Part shown: piece by piece, positions 1 through 13,834 of the stretch
Position numbering within the stretch: position 1 is the first letter of the stretch
Layout of the letters: each line of letters begins with the position of its first letter
Assembly: GCA_034401795.1 (NCBI GenBank)
Contig: CM067370.1
Span: forward strand, 106,787,387-106,851,386
From: Chaetoderma sp. LZ-2023a
Lineage: Eukaryota > Mollusca > Caudofoveata > Chaetodermatida > Chaetodermatidae
DNA: 64,000 bases
Direction of reading: 5' to 3'
The notes under the pieces: generated by a model
Told to the model about the DNA's origin: nothing
Databases searched by the model: none
Seen by the model: only the letters and a program-made list of their open reading frames with translations
Program-made: the position numbers and the translations under genes

Positions 1-1018
1 TTTCTGGCAAATTTTCATAAAATCTGATTTTCACGCAAAATATTGATGAATCAAAATTCTGAATGGAAGTTTTAGAGCCTATGGCCATAGGATCCTTTTA
101 GCCTTATTTGGCTAAAACCGGTCAAGATGGTAAGAAGCAATCTGACAATTTCCAGTACATTTTTCATAAAATCTAAGATTTTCACACAAAAAATTCATGA
201 ATCAAAATTCCGAATGGAAATTCTGGAGCCCATCACAACAGGATCCTTTCACCCAAATTTGATTGAAATCGGTCAAAATGGTACGGCGAAGAAGCAATTT
301 GACAATTTCCGGTAAATATTTAATAAAATCTAAGTTTTTCACCCAAATTATTTACGAATCAAAATTCTGAATACACGTTCTATAACCTATTACCATAGGA
401 TCCTTTCAGCCAAATTTGATTGAAATCGGTCAAACGGGTAAGGAGAAGAAGCAATTTGACAATTTCCGGTAAATTTTTAATAAAATCTAGGATTTTCACT
501 CAAAATATTTGTGCAACAAAATTCTGAATGGAAGTTCTAGAGCCTATGACGATAGGATTCTTTCACACAAATTTGATTGAAATCGGTCAAACGGGAAAGG
601 AGAAGAAGCAATTTGACAGTTTCCCGTAAATTTTTAATAAAATCTAGGATTTTCACTCAAAATATTTATGCAACAAAATTCTGAATGGAGGTTCTATAAC
701 CTATGCCCATAGGATCCTTTCAGCCAAATTTGATTGAAATCGGTCAAAAGGGTAAGGAGAAGAAGCAATTTAACAATTTCTGGTAAATTTTTAATAAAAT
801 CTAAGATTTTGACCCAAAAAAATGTATGAATCTAAATTCCAAATGGAGGTTCCAGATCCGAGCACAGTGGCATCATTTGACCAAAATTTAGTTAAGATTC
901 GGCTATTGGTTAAGGAGGAGTAGCATTTTAAAGCAAAAGTTGATGGATGACGGACGGATGGACGATGGACGGCCGCCACGGCATAAGCTCACTTGGCCTT
1001 TCAGGCCAGGTGAGCTAA
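1..1018 (-). repeat. 157-bp tandem array ending in a hairpin (TTAGCTCACCTGG family)
   Basis: Six head-to-tail degenerate units are visible. The landmark AAGAAGCAA recurs at about 132, 289, 446, 603 and 760, and a diverged form at 918, giving a period of 157 bp. The array is AT-rich and closes at 976-1018 with a hairpin (arms AGCTCACTTGGCC and GGCCAGGTGAGCT). Read on the minus strand this is the head of an interspersed family seen again near 8.96, 13.8, 28.35 and 47.96 kb. Short ORFs inside the array are by-products of the repeat. The left end is cut by the window. Confidence 0.85.
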
Positions 1019-4690
<3,672 letters not shown>

Positions 4691-4920
4691 GAGACGATTG
4701 GCCATGGTGTTAATGTGAACGACTTGTAATCAACCTGGCAGGGTTCAAATCCTGCTCGATGCTCAACTGCTTGACTGTCAGGTGACGGACGAGCAATCAG
4801 TAGAGACATAAGCAATCTCATTCACTCCTCGTCACCTCACTCCACACAGGGGTATAAATGGTTGTAAAACTGGGGAAGTTACCAATAACAGACTGAAATA
4901 TAAAGCACTCTAGATATGGC
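4691..4920 (+). mobile_element. Putative tRNA-derived SINE
   Basis: Positions 4741-4751 match the RNA polymerase III B-box consensus (GGTTCAAATCC) inside a possible T-arm, GCAGG pairing with CCTGC. A tRNA-like head of about 74 nt precedes it and an unrelated body follows. The A box is weak and the acceptor stem pairs poorly, so this is not a functional tRNA gene. SINE identity is inferred from this head-plus-tail layout. Confidence 0.4.
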
Positions 4921-5594
4921 GTGAATGGGACATGGAATCAGGGACTCGATAGACGCCAATCAAACCAATAACTTCTCTTCTTTTAGGAATAAGCCCCATA
5001 TGAAGGCGCATCGACGTATACGTAGTTTAAATTTTATCTACGAACCATATTGACATTGCTAATGATTATATCTAATTCTCTATGATATATCAAGCAAGTA
5101 AGTAAATAGTCAACAATGTATACAATGGCCGCTACAGTGGGTGGGGATGACCCAGGTGGCGGAGCACAGTTATAAGACATTCAATACAGCTCATAATTGA
5201 CTTAAAACTTGCTGTTGGATATTTTGAATATAATCGGATTGGAAGTCATTTGGTATGGCAGCAATGTCTTCTAATTCAATTATGTTCACAATATTCAGCA
5301 GCACATTTCTTAGATTGTGTTCAAGATTATACTAACTTAAATGTTTGATTTTGATTTGGAAATATTTTATCTTATTTCCGACATGTACTGCATCGTTCAT
5401 TAGGATTTTAAAATCAAGTTTATCCTAAAATTTGCAACAGAAAACGTGGTTTAATGCATGTCTGCTAGTAAATACATGAATGTATAATCCATCTTGATAA
5501 CAATATAATATTTTTGTAAAAAGCTTGTAAGATGCTATGTTGTCCTGACGCTAACGGTTAGTGTCCGTTGAGTCTGGATGCCGATGCACTGTTT
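4921..5594. other. No gene recognised
   Basis: AT-rich sequence without a recognisable coding region or repeat. Confidence 0.4.
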
Positions 5595-5616
5595 GCGCGT
5601 TCCTTTTATAGTAATC

Positions 5617-5832
5617 TTGTACCCGATTGTACCCGATCATATGTGTATGTACCCGGATTTGGTAGATACATCCCATTGTTTGTTGTCGTGTTTGTACCCG
5701 ACTTGATGTGTACTTGTACCCGATTTGGTGACAATTTTTGTTTATTGTGTACCCGAGTTTTGGTGTACCTGAGTGTTTGTGTTTTGGTGTACCCGAATGT
5801 ACCCGGTTTTGGGTAAATTCGTACCCGAAATG
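5617..5832. repeat. TACCCG-rich irregular repeat cluster
   Basis: The hexamer TACCCG occurs nine times in about 215 bp, usually as TGTACCCGA or TGTACCCGG, with a related TACCTG. Spacing is irregular (roughly 8-60 bp), so this is not a simple tandem satellite. Overlapping ORFs on both strands reflect the motif. Function unknown. Confidence 0.7.
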
Positions 5833-6510
5833 TATAGTTTTATACATCGGGTTTAAGGGATAGATCTTTAATAAAGGTTTATAGCGGCATTGGTCCATTA
5901 GTGAGTGGGCCTTTCCATATGTGATCCAGACTCATGGCGTTTCGTACCCATGTTTGGGTTATACTCATCAGAGGAAATGTGTAGACACTTTGTCACAGTA
6001 GTTTTTACTGGGATGTGTATATTCGAAAAATCATTTTATAGTAGTTAAGATGATAAAGTTTTTATCATGCTGTAGTTTTTAGAAGAATGCGTGTAGTGTT
6101 AGGATGGCTGTGTGTAAGGAACGCGAGAAATTCTGGATCCACCAGCTACATAGCATGGACCCAATTGGAATTAATCACGCTGATTGGTGACAATCTCTAC
6201 CTGAAAGTAGTACAATAAATACATCTTGATAACAATGACATGATATCGGACATTAAATATATATTCAGAGTTATTTAAAGCGGGGCTTTAGTTTTTCAAT
6301 GTGGACCATTCGACCTGATTTGTCATTCATATCTCGCGAGATCTCATTCGATTCGAGATCGAAAAAAGTATTCTCGTAGAAGCCACGCCTCTATTTTTAG
6401 ATTGCTGATTTGTTTGGCGCGAGGATAGTTATTCGAAGCACCCTCTTTTGTCAATTAAGGCTGTGTAAACAAGATATTTACTCACAGTTCTCTCATTTGT
6501 TAAGTTCCTC
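5833..6510. other. No gene recognised
   Basis: No convincing exon. CGCGAGATCTC with a nearby ATTCGAGATCG forms a small dyad near 6335-6360. Confidence 0.4.
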
Positions 6511-7265
6511 CTAGTCCACTAGGATATCAAGGACATCTAATTCTTCATTTGTATCAAAACATTCTTGCTGGACGTTGTAAAGGAGATAAATTATCCACAC
6601 AATGCAGACCTCATGACATGGATGTACACCATCTTTTAATAGATTCAGATTAGGCGATAGTCTCGGCTGCTTGTGTTGGCATTTACGCGACCTTATTAGG
6701 AACTGATTTAAATTAATTGCATTCTGGTGAAGTATGTGCTTATTTAGCTCACAGACTTCCTTGTTGAGGATTGTGACCAGTCTGGCAAGCTCTCTGTCAT
6801 CTGCTTGGAATACTTCTGGTTTAGTATGCCCTCTTGTTCGATTCCACTTCGTAATTGAAATTGGTGGCACCTCAAGTATTTTAAGTGTTGCTTAACCCTG
6901 GAATTGGCTAACAATACTGATGGCTCTCTGGTACTCTTTTACTATGGCATCAATGTTGACAGGTTTCTTACAGCATAGGCAAATGAAGCATCCCCTCTTA
7001 AATGTCACATCGCATGTGCCTGGCCACAGGTATATAGAAACCTGGTTATGCCTAGTACATCCACCAGAGATTTTGTCTTTCCACCTCTTGCACACCACAG
7101 CTCTAATGGCCATTTTCCCTCATGATCGTTGTACCATGCATCGCATAGGTGGTAGCCCTTGCTGTCTGAGATAAGAATTAGAGTTTTATACTGTTTACCT
7201 TGTAAGTGAACGGAATCATTGAATCTCTTCATATATTTTTCTAATTTCCTTACATTCATTGGCAC
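6511..7265 (-). pseudogene. SGNH-hydrolase-like ORF, frameshifted
   Basis: Three minus-strand reading frames read as one protein broken at least twice. The N-terminal piece (7265 to about 7010) contains SDSKG, resembling the nucleophile block of the GDSL/SGNH hydrolase fold. The middle piece contains WPGTCDVT. The C-terminal piece (about 6870-6511) ends with DGVHP, which fits the late Asp-x-x-His block. Seeing these motifs in family order supports an SGNH-like origin. The substrate cannot be told. It lies downstream of the TBC1D7-like exon on the same strand, presumably in its intron, and is probably a decayed copy of a mobile or multicopy ORF. Motif-based call only. Confidence 0.5.
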
Positions 7266-8197
7266 GATTTAGAGAAAAGTGTATCCTTTCTTGATAGTGT
7301 CAAGTTTAACTTTAATGATCATCATCATTTTACGAGGCATAAGCCCGTAGCTTGTTATTGCCTCTGGAGCTGTGTTGGTATTGTATTACTAGTGCTTGTA
7401 CTTTGTTTAGTTACAATTGTTTATTTGTTTGGTTGGCATTATTCATTGACAATAATCAGGACCCTGGTTAATTTTGGCAGGTGCTGTGATGGAAATAGGT
7501 TATCCCCGCGTCAGCTGCGGTGTGCCACCTACACTCATGGTTACACCCTTCTGCGCCTAGCATTTGGGTATATTTCTAGATTGTCTTATTATTATATATC
7601 TATTAGTTGGTTATGTCATGATCATATATTATGTCATTTAGGTGCAAAACCTAGTTTTGATTTAAACACGCCGAGCGGGGGTGCCTCGACCACAACAGAA
7701 GGGAGTGAGTTCCATGTGTTAATAATTCGTTTCGGGAAAAAATCCATACGAATTTCTTTTCCGCTGCGTTTAGTGTAGAGCTTGAATATGTGACCTCTAT
7801 AGTACCTTGATCGGTCAAAGAATGTGTTTTTGCCAATGTTGTAATCGTCATGGATAAATTTGGATATGCTACTCTCACTAGGTGACGGATTTTTTTTTTA
7901 ATGTTCTTTTCATAACTAAACTGTACTGTGCTGATTAGCTGTAATGGCATAAAAACCAATAACGTATATACGGTACCTATGGAAGCACCATTGGCAAAAT
8001 TATATAGTCCCCAACCCCATCTTCCGCCGCCCCTGTAGACCCTCAGGTAGTCTCGAAGGAGATCTCCCGAACCACAAGCACTTTTGGAATCATGGAATGA
8101 TCGGTAGGCCGAGTACTCGCTACGAACAGAACCACTTAAACTCGGCAACAGATTTAAAGGCCTAACACCTGTCAAAGCGCAACAGAAAATTACATAC
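7266..8197. other. Probable intron 1 of the TBC1D7-like gene
   Basis: It follows the donor (GTATGT on the minus strand) of the exon at 8198-8393. ORFs here, including a 187-residue minus-strand one that reads through the donor, show no domain. The next TBC1D7 exon was not found by eye. Confidence 0.5.
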
Positions 8198-8393
8198 CCA
8201 GTAATATTTTCCACACCATAAATCGATAGACTGATGGCACAGGGAATCGCACGCAGAACTGACGAAGTTTATCTAAATGGATAGGCTGTTCCTTTAGTAG
8301 AATCTCAACCGACTTCTTTTCTTCCACATTTCGAAAGCCGAACTTTTCGTAATAATACGACCTAAAATTTCGCAATTCATCTGCCATTCTCAA
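8198..8393 (-). CDS. TBC1D7: TBC1D7-like protein, first coding exon
   Basis: The exon encodes about 65 residues whose order closely matches the N-terminus of animal TBC1D7: [25 protein letters not shown], then a [18 protein letters not shown] segment. In vertebrates TBC1D7 is the third subunit of the TSC1-TSC2 complex, which restrains Rheb and mTORC1; it carries a TBC domain. Two Met codons are possible (8393 and 8387), and the second aligns better with the family start. The exon ends in phase 1 at a good donor, G|GTATGT on the minus strand. The remaining exons, holding most of the TBC domain, must lie further left and were not identified, so the gene is partial here. It is divergent from the DUF547 gene. 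Confidence 0.85.
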
Positions 8394-8626
8394 TCAGCTG
8401 ATAAATCAACGATGCAGCTACCGCAGTTTCGTATTTAAATATCACTCACGTTGTATTAGCAAAATTTAGGCTGAAATCTCGTGGGTATTCAAGTATTTAG
8501 TTATTTAGTAATAGTGAACAAATATGCACACAGACAATAACGCATTAAAATTATCATCGATTTATTTCCTTTTTTCAAATGAGGCTGTAAATCAGAGATC
8601 AACTCAGTATCACCCGGAAAGAGGAA
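8394..8626. promoter_or_regulatory. Putative bidirectional promoter between TBC1D7 and the DUF547 gene
   Basis: Only 233 bp separate the two divergent start codons, so both 5-prime UTRs and core promoters should sit here unless there are upstream noncoding exons. No consensus TATA box is placed correctly for either gene. Inferred from gene arrangement only. Confidence 0.5.
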
Positions 8627-8739
8627 ATGTCGAAGGAATTGTCAGGAGAGGTTCGTCTGCTAAATTCTACAGAATCGAATAATGGCGTCACAAAGTCGGC
8701 AGTCGATTTATCGAGGGCGCTGCAAAAGTCTATGCTCAG
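8627..8739 (+). CDS. DUF547-domain protein, exon 1
   Basis: This exon starts at an ATG and encodes 37 residues plus two bases, ending with DLSRALQKSML, like the segment that precedes DUF547 in eukaryotic proteins. The donor is CAG|GTATGA. Joining it in phase 2 to the acceptor at 11020 completes an Arg codon and runs straight into LKGEYMDIDGRQVNY. DUF547 is a widespread domain of unknown biochemical function; in plants it follows an MIP1-type leucine zipper. No signal peptide or membrane segment is visible. A further upstream exon cannot be excluded. Confidence 0.7.
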
Positions 8740-8960
8740 GTATGAAGAAAATACATTTCGTCTTAAAGTTGCATGCCAGTCACTGCAAAGTGTAAATATA
8801 GTAAACATTTGTGAAAGTTTGAAATTAAAGCTGAACCAACACCATAAAATTTAAACATTAAAGACTTATCCCTCAGGCACCCTACCACCTCTCACAGAAC
8901 TCTGACTGACTAAATACAGGTGGGATTCGCCAGCCCAATGATACCATACCCACCTCATTT

Positions 8961-9003
8961 ATTAGCTCACCTGACCAGAAAGACCAAGTGAGCGTATGTT
9001 ATG
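8961..9003 (+). repeat. Solo hairpin head of the TTAGCTCACCTGG family
   Basis: TTAGCTCACCTG and the partner CCAAGTGAGC frame a short hairpin, as at the head of the longer copies. Here only the head is recognisable and a LINE tail abuts it. Confidence 0.6.
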
Positions 9004-9057
9004 AAACATGAAACATCTCATGAAATTCTACTGACTGTAGGCCTTTAAGCAAGCCTC

Positions 9058-9602
9058 TAACGTCTATGGTCTACTTCTGTGTCATAAACAGTGGTGAAGT
9101 CTGCTACAGATTCAAAATTGAAACGCAGTGGATGGTCTTTCCATAGTCTGTTTTTTAATGTATTGATGGATGGTGCAGTGACAATGTTTTCATCTAGACT
9201 GTTCCAATGGTCTGCACCGTAGCGGGAAAGAAAATTTTCTTAGATTTAATCTAGCTCTGATTTCTTGATTTTCATACTATGACCCTCGTAACTTTGCTTT
9301 CATCATAAAGTTGGATAAATTTGGATGTGAGCATGTCATAATGGTTGTGTAAAATTTTGTATATTTCAACCATATTCCCACGCAGTCGTCTCAATGTCAA
9401 GGTCGGTAGATTCAATATTTGTAGGCGTTTACTGTATGGAAGGTTTTGCATGCCAGGGATAAGCTTGGTGGCTCGCCTCTGTACATTTTCTATTGCATTT
9501 ATGGTTTTTTTAAAATATGGTGCCCATACTACATTGGCATACGCGAGATGCGGGCAGATGACAAGGGATTTGTATAGATGTTTAAAGTTTTCTTTTGTCT
9601 AT
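9058..9602 (-). pseudogene. Non-LTR retrotransposon (LINE) reverse transcriptase C-terminus, degraded
   Basis: The minus-strand translation contains the typical post-catalytic region of Jockey/CR1-like reverse transcriptases: YKSLVICPHLAYANVVWAPY, NAIENVQRRATKLIPG, LPTLTLRRLRGNMVEIYKIL, and after a break HWNSLDENIVTAPSINTLKNRL. The catalytic core and endonuclease are absent, so this is a 5-prime-truncated copy. At least two stops interrupt the distal part. It lies in intron 1 of the DUF547 gene, antisense to it. Confidence 0.8.
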
Positions 9603-9679
9603 ACATGTGGCTAAATGTTCTTCTAATCAGTCCCATAATTTGGTTAGATTTGTTTATTTTTTCATTTATATGATATGCC

Positions 9680-9832
9680 GTGGGTGTGAGGGAGTCATCC
9701 GTCCATTCATCCATCCGGTGTCTGTCCATCAATTTTTTTCTTTAAATGACTTCTCAAGAACCATTGGGCAAATTTCAATTATATTTGGCAGGAAGCATCC
9801 TTAAATTATTCGCACAAACTGCAGGGGGCCAA
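9680..9832 (+). repeat. Partial copy of the TTAGCTCACCTGG family body
   Basis: It contains the family signature: ATCCGTCC-type short repeats, then TTTAAATGACTTCTCAAGAACCA, then a TATTTGGCAGGAAGCATCC landmark shared with copies at 28.5 and 48.1 kb. No intact ends. Confidence 0.7.
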
Positions 9833-10168
9833 GATATCTTCAAGGCTGAAAAAATTCTTAAACTTGAGGACATTGGAAAGGTCCAGCTGTACACTATGTT
9901 AAGGAATAAGCACAATGGCAATTTACCTCCATCTCTGAATAATATCTTCTTCAGTAATGCAGACATATATTCCCACAACACACGAAGGAAAAATGACTTA
10001 CACACAGCATACAAACACGCAACTACAGCCCAACAAAAACCGTCACACCAAGCAATAAAATTATGGAATAGTACAAACATCAATACACAGACTCTAATTA
10101 CCCAGTGTTCATTCCAGGATGCGCCATTTCACCATAGTCTCCTAAATTCCAGCAGGGGCGCAAAATAA
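9833..10168 (+). pseudogene. Second LINE reverse-transcriptase C-terminal fragment
   Basis: The plus-strand translation reads LKLEDIGKVQLYTMLRNKH, LPPSLNNIFFSNADIYSHNTR and later SHQAIKLWNSTN. This is the usual end of a non-LTR retrotransposon ORF2 (a Phe/Tyr-x-HNTR-like segment followed by a K-x-WNS motif). No catalytic domain remains. The reading frame is open across the upstream repeat, but that part is not LINE-derived. It belongs to a different lineage from the fragment at 9.06-9.6 kb, judged by motif spacing. Confidence 0.6.
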
Positions 10169-10439
10169 ATAACCTAGTGCGTCAAACGGGTGCATGAAAT
10201 ATCTGCATGAAAACTGGATACGTAGCTGTCAAACTCGGAAGATTTTTTAATTTCATCAGAAAACTCTTGACACAAATCCATACGTGTGCGGTTTAGCCAA
10301 TGATAACTCGCCCGTACAATGCTAGGCCAATGAAACCGTGTGTTATGTAGCATTCAATGTAGATGGAAGAGAATTTGATTGGACCGGATAGGGGTGGGGT
10401 GGGGTGGGGTGAGGGTGGTCGCGGAGCCAAACATAAATG

Positions 10440-10845
10440 TTGTCACGCAATCCTCAATTAAATTGGCATGATGGGTACCCATATACCAAATTTGTTTCAA
10501 TTCCACACAACTAAATCAAATCTAAATGTCATCAAGCAATCCACAATTATATGGCTAATCCACATACCAAGTTGGGTTGAATTCCACACAATGGTTTGGG
10601 AGGAGATTGCGTGACAAACAGTTTTTAGGATATTTGACCTATTGGCCACACCCCTGACCCCTGGGTGCAGAGACAAATCTCAATGACATCTTGCAAAGCT
10701 CCATCATATGGGTAGCCCACATTCCAAATTTGCTTGAATTCCACCCAACGGTTTGGTATGAGGTAGCATAACAGATGGATGGACAGACAGACGGAGGCGA
10801 TTATAATATCAATTTGACGAAAGAAATTCCCTTAAGGAACCTATT
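10440..10845. repeat. Degenerate tandem-repeat element
   Basis: Three diverged units share the pattern TGTCA-rich start, CAAGCAATCCACAATT-like core and TGAATTCCACACAA-like end, at about 10443, 10526 and 10683. It ends in GGACAGACAGACGGAGG, resembling the short CCGTCC tracts of the other hairpin-headed families. No coding capacity. Confidence 0.55.
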
Positions 10846-11020
10846 AGAGTATGCAGTTTCAGTATAGGCAGCTGCGCGTCAAGTCCATCGGTCATCCTGG
10901 GTTATCACAAATTTTATATGCTTTAGTCTGTCACACCAGCGCTCTGTTGATAAGCATCCCATAATTAACGGCGATGGTATTATGAGCTAGTTTATCGAAT
11001 TCATTGAATCCTTTTTTCAG

Positions 11021-11178
11021 GTTGAAAGGAGAGTACATGGATATTGATGGGAGACAAGTGAACTATGAGAATTTACGACAAAGCCCAGCATTCACCGAAT
11101 ACAAGACAGATGTGACACAATTACAGGCAGTCAATCTCGATGATTTGCCGGAACAAGAAAGAAAAGCGTTTTTCATCA
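11021..11178 (+). CDS. DUF547-domain protein, exon 2
   Basis: Acceptor CTTTTTTCAG precedes the exon and ATCA|GTATCC is the donor. It encodes the start of the DUF547 domain: LKGEYMDIDGRQVNYENL, then LDDLPEQERKAFFI. The leftover A joins exon 3 in phase 1 to make Asn, producing the family signature FFINIYNAL. Read-through past the donor gives a stop after a few codons, which supports splicing here. Confidence 0.85.
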
Positions 11179-11258
11179 GTATCCTTGTTAGCTATTAATA
11201 CTTTGATCATTTCACACCATATTTTGACAAATTCTTTATTATGCTAGTAATATTCTTT

Positions 11259-11340
11259 TGAATATTTTGTAACTAATTTGATTGGAAGCTGTTGTCGAGA
11301 AGTTCCAGTCAAATTAGTTAAAATCAAAATATTTAACAGC
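11259..11340. mobile_element. Short palindromic MITE (subfamily 1), core
   Basis: Inverted arms GAATATTTTGTAACTAATTTGA and TCAAATTAGTTAAAATCAAAATAT flank a short loop. It matches the core of the TTAA-flanked copies at 19.9 and 51.1 kb. The outer arms are not clear here. Confidence 0.7.
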
Positions 11341-11747
11341 TTTCCTGTATTTGTCATGCAATTAAAACAATAGCTTTTCAAAGGTTAGAGGGTTAAATAT
11401 ATTTGTTTGAAACTCAAATATATGTACATGTTTTTATAATTTTTACAGCTACGTCTGCTGTTTGTTGTTGGTCTAACATTGTAAATTTCTGTGTAATTTT
11501 TGTCAATCTTTAAATCACCTGGATGAGCTTTATGTACTTTATGTACAAGGGCCATTTGCCTGTCATCTATCAACAATTGTCATGTTTTGCCATTTGCATG
11601 TATTGTATGTTTGTTTTGCAAATAGCTATTTGTCCTATGAATATGAAGTGGATGTGCTAAGGCACACCCTTTAACACTCAGGCAGGTCAGAAGTGGCTTT
11701 TGCGTATGTAGTCTTGAGTTAAATGTTCAAGAGAAGACTACTTTTGT

Positions 11748-12462
11748 ACCCCACCAAAAAATTGGTGTTATGTGATGTCGTCATCCGTGTGGGCGGGTGG
11801 GTGGCAGAGTGGTTTCCGGTTGATAACTCTGTTATCGTTTATTGGATTGCTTTCATAGGGTGGTTGGACTAGGTCTGGGGAAGAAATCTATCGAAATTGA
11901 TGATGATCTGAAGTCCAAGATGGCCACCTGCCAGCGGCGACCATCTTGAAAATTGATATCTGGATTGTAACTCTGTTACCATTTATTGGATCGCTTTGAA
12001 ACTTCATAGGGTAGTTGGACTAAGTCTGGGGAAGAAACGTATCTAAATCGACATTAATCCAAAATCCAAGATGGCTGTCAGCTAAGGTTGGCCATCTTGA
12101 AAATTGGTTTCTTGTCGATAACTCCATTACCGTTTATCGGATTGCTTTGAAACTGCATAAGGTGTTTGGACTAGATCTCGAGAAGAAACCTATCAAAATA
12201 TACAATGATCATAAATCCAAGATGGCCGCCAGCTCCATTTCCATTTAGTGGATGGCTTTGAAACTTCATCTAGGATGAATGGACTCGATCTGAGAAAGAA
12301 ACTTATCAAAATTGTAGGTGATTCAATATCCAATATGGCCACCAGCTACCGGTGGTCATCGTGAAAATTTTCCAAATGATGACTCATGGACCGTTTATCA
12401 GATCGCTTGGAAACTTCATAGGATAACTGGTTTGTGATCATGGCGGTGTATTATGTGCCGTT
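11748..12462 (+). repeat. Hairpin-headed element with ~110-150 bp internal tandem units
   Basis: It begins with the perfect hairpin CACCAAAAAATTGGTG (11752-11767), followed by a short GTCGTCATCCGTG/GGGCGGGTGGGTGG tract. At least five diverged units follow, marked by TTTATTGGAT-like landmarks near 11836, 11977, 12130, 12241 and 12392. Each unit carries a CCAAGATGGC-type segment. There is no coding capacity. Confidence 0.7.
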
Positions 12463-12504
12463 TGCTGATGGAGATTGTTTGGAAATTTATCACCGACTGA
12501 CTCG

Positions 12505-12640
12505 ATAACCGAATCTGTCATTCCAGTGATAAATTTTCAAAAAGACTTCTCTTGTCCTGCATGTAGACATTTTTTATCAGAAAATTTTAATTTTGTTGAA
12601 AGAATTTGATGGTTAAAGGGTAAAAAACCCAATTGTCATG
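12505..12640. mobile_element. Half copy of palindromic MITE (subfamily 2)
   Basis: GTCATTCCAGTGATAAATTTTCA, then AGACTTCTCTTG and a TTAAAGGG-like end match the right half of the intact copies at 30.0 and 47.0 kb. The left half is missing. Confidence 0.65.
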
Positions 12641-12959
12641 ACTTCCCTTAACTTCCAATTTAAATCACTCAATATCGCTTAATAAATCTTACCTGCTCAA
12701 TACATTGAAATGTATCATGTAGTAAAATTAATTGCAAGTTTAAAATGCGAAGAAATCTGAATCATCCATCCAGACATCTTTACACATTAAAAACCTAGGT
12801 ATCTCAAAATTGCCATGTTACACCAACAAAGGGGCAGTTAAGCAACAATAGAAAACATTAAATGGTGGTTAAAAAAATCAAATCAACTGTTGCGGTACAT
12901 AAAATAGAACAAAGATTTACAGTCACAAAATAAAATTTAATGGTTACACAAAATTGCCA

Positions 12960-13067
12960 TAAAGGTAGCAAACAGCTATGCAAAAATAGTCTTCATGGCC
13001 TGTAAATGGATATTACTCAAAACCACTACAGAGGCCGAATTTGGCCGGTTTCATCACGAGAGGGTTA
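12960..13067. mobile_element. Terminal fragment of MITE subfamily 2
   Basis: AAATAGTCTTC, CTGTAAATGGA and CCGGTTTCATCACGAGAGGG lead to TTAA at 13064-13067, the expected right-hand target site. Confidence 0.55.
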
Positions 13068-13309
13068 ATCCTTGCTTAATGCATCTATCCTATGATGAAT
13101 TACCTCCCCAAAGTGATCTCGTTCTACTGTGAGCTTTTGGTTGTACTGTTCCACCTTTAGAAGTACAGCTTGCGTCTGATTGCAATGGATCTTTCCAGTT
13201 TTAGCCATGCCCCGCCCATCTCTATCTAAGCTCCACCCAGACCATGCTCGTGTTGGGCTCGATCGATCCCTGAACTCCCTGACTATCAATTTCCAGAAAA
13301 CTATGCTGG

Positions 13310-13412
13310 TAAGCTGTTAAATATTTTGAAACTAATTTAACTGGGTGCTGTTGCTGCCTATGACACAGGAGCCCCCAGTCAAATTAGTTTCAAAATATTC
13401 AACAGCATCTTT
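13310..13412. mobile_element. MITE subfamily 1 core
   Basis: Arms TTAAATATTTTGAAACTAATTT and CAAATTAGTTTCAAAATATTCAA flank a central TGTTGCTGCC segment. Flanks from about 13190 to 13560 resemble parts of 20.34-20.40 kb and 41.29-41.54 kb, so the insertion was probably copied with its surroundings. Confidence 0.75.
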
Positions 13413-13834
13413 ATTAAATAGTAAAGACACAATTCGAACAACAACAGCGCTTGTAACATGTAGTTAGCCACCAATTATACGTTCATGACATCATAATCAA
13501 TGACCTCATCCTACACATCACGTAGTTGATTATGACATCATATGATGGATGGATAAACTGGAAAAGTCCATTGGCTAACACAATCTTAGGTCTTCATAAT
13601 TGGTCTTATGTATGGTTACTGTATTCTGCAGCTGTAGTAGTAGAAACATCCTACAGCTGTCTTCGCTTTTGCCCACTGTGTCTTGTCCTCAGCCCAAATC
13701 CTTAGCTTCCTCAGGTCCATTCTTGACTTGAGCGTACGTAATCCTGCTTTCTTGAGGTCACCTCAAAGCATGCTTAGCAGATTTATGCAATGACGTCCTC
13801 TCGAGGCTCCGTATTTGCTGGTTCCAACTTCAAG

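Noticed and set aside
1..960. CRISPR array
   Set aside because: Units are 157 bp and continuously degenerate, without short identical repeats and unique spacers, and the genome is eukaryotic.
4691..4764. A functional tRNA gene
   Set aside because: The B box is good, but the A box and acceptor stem do not form a proper cloverleaf; a SINE head is more likely.
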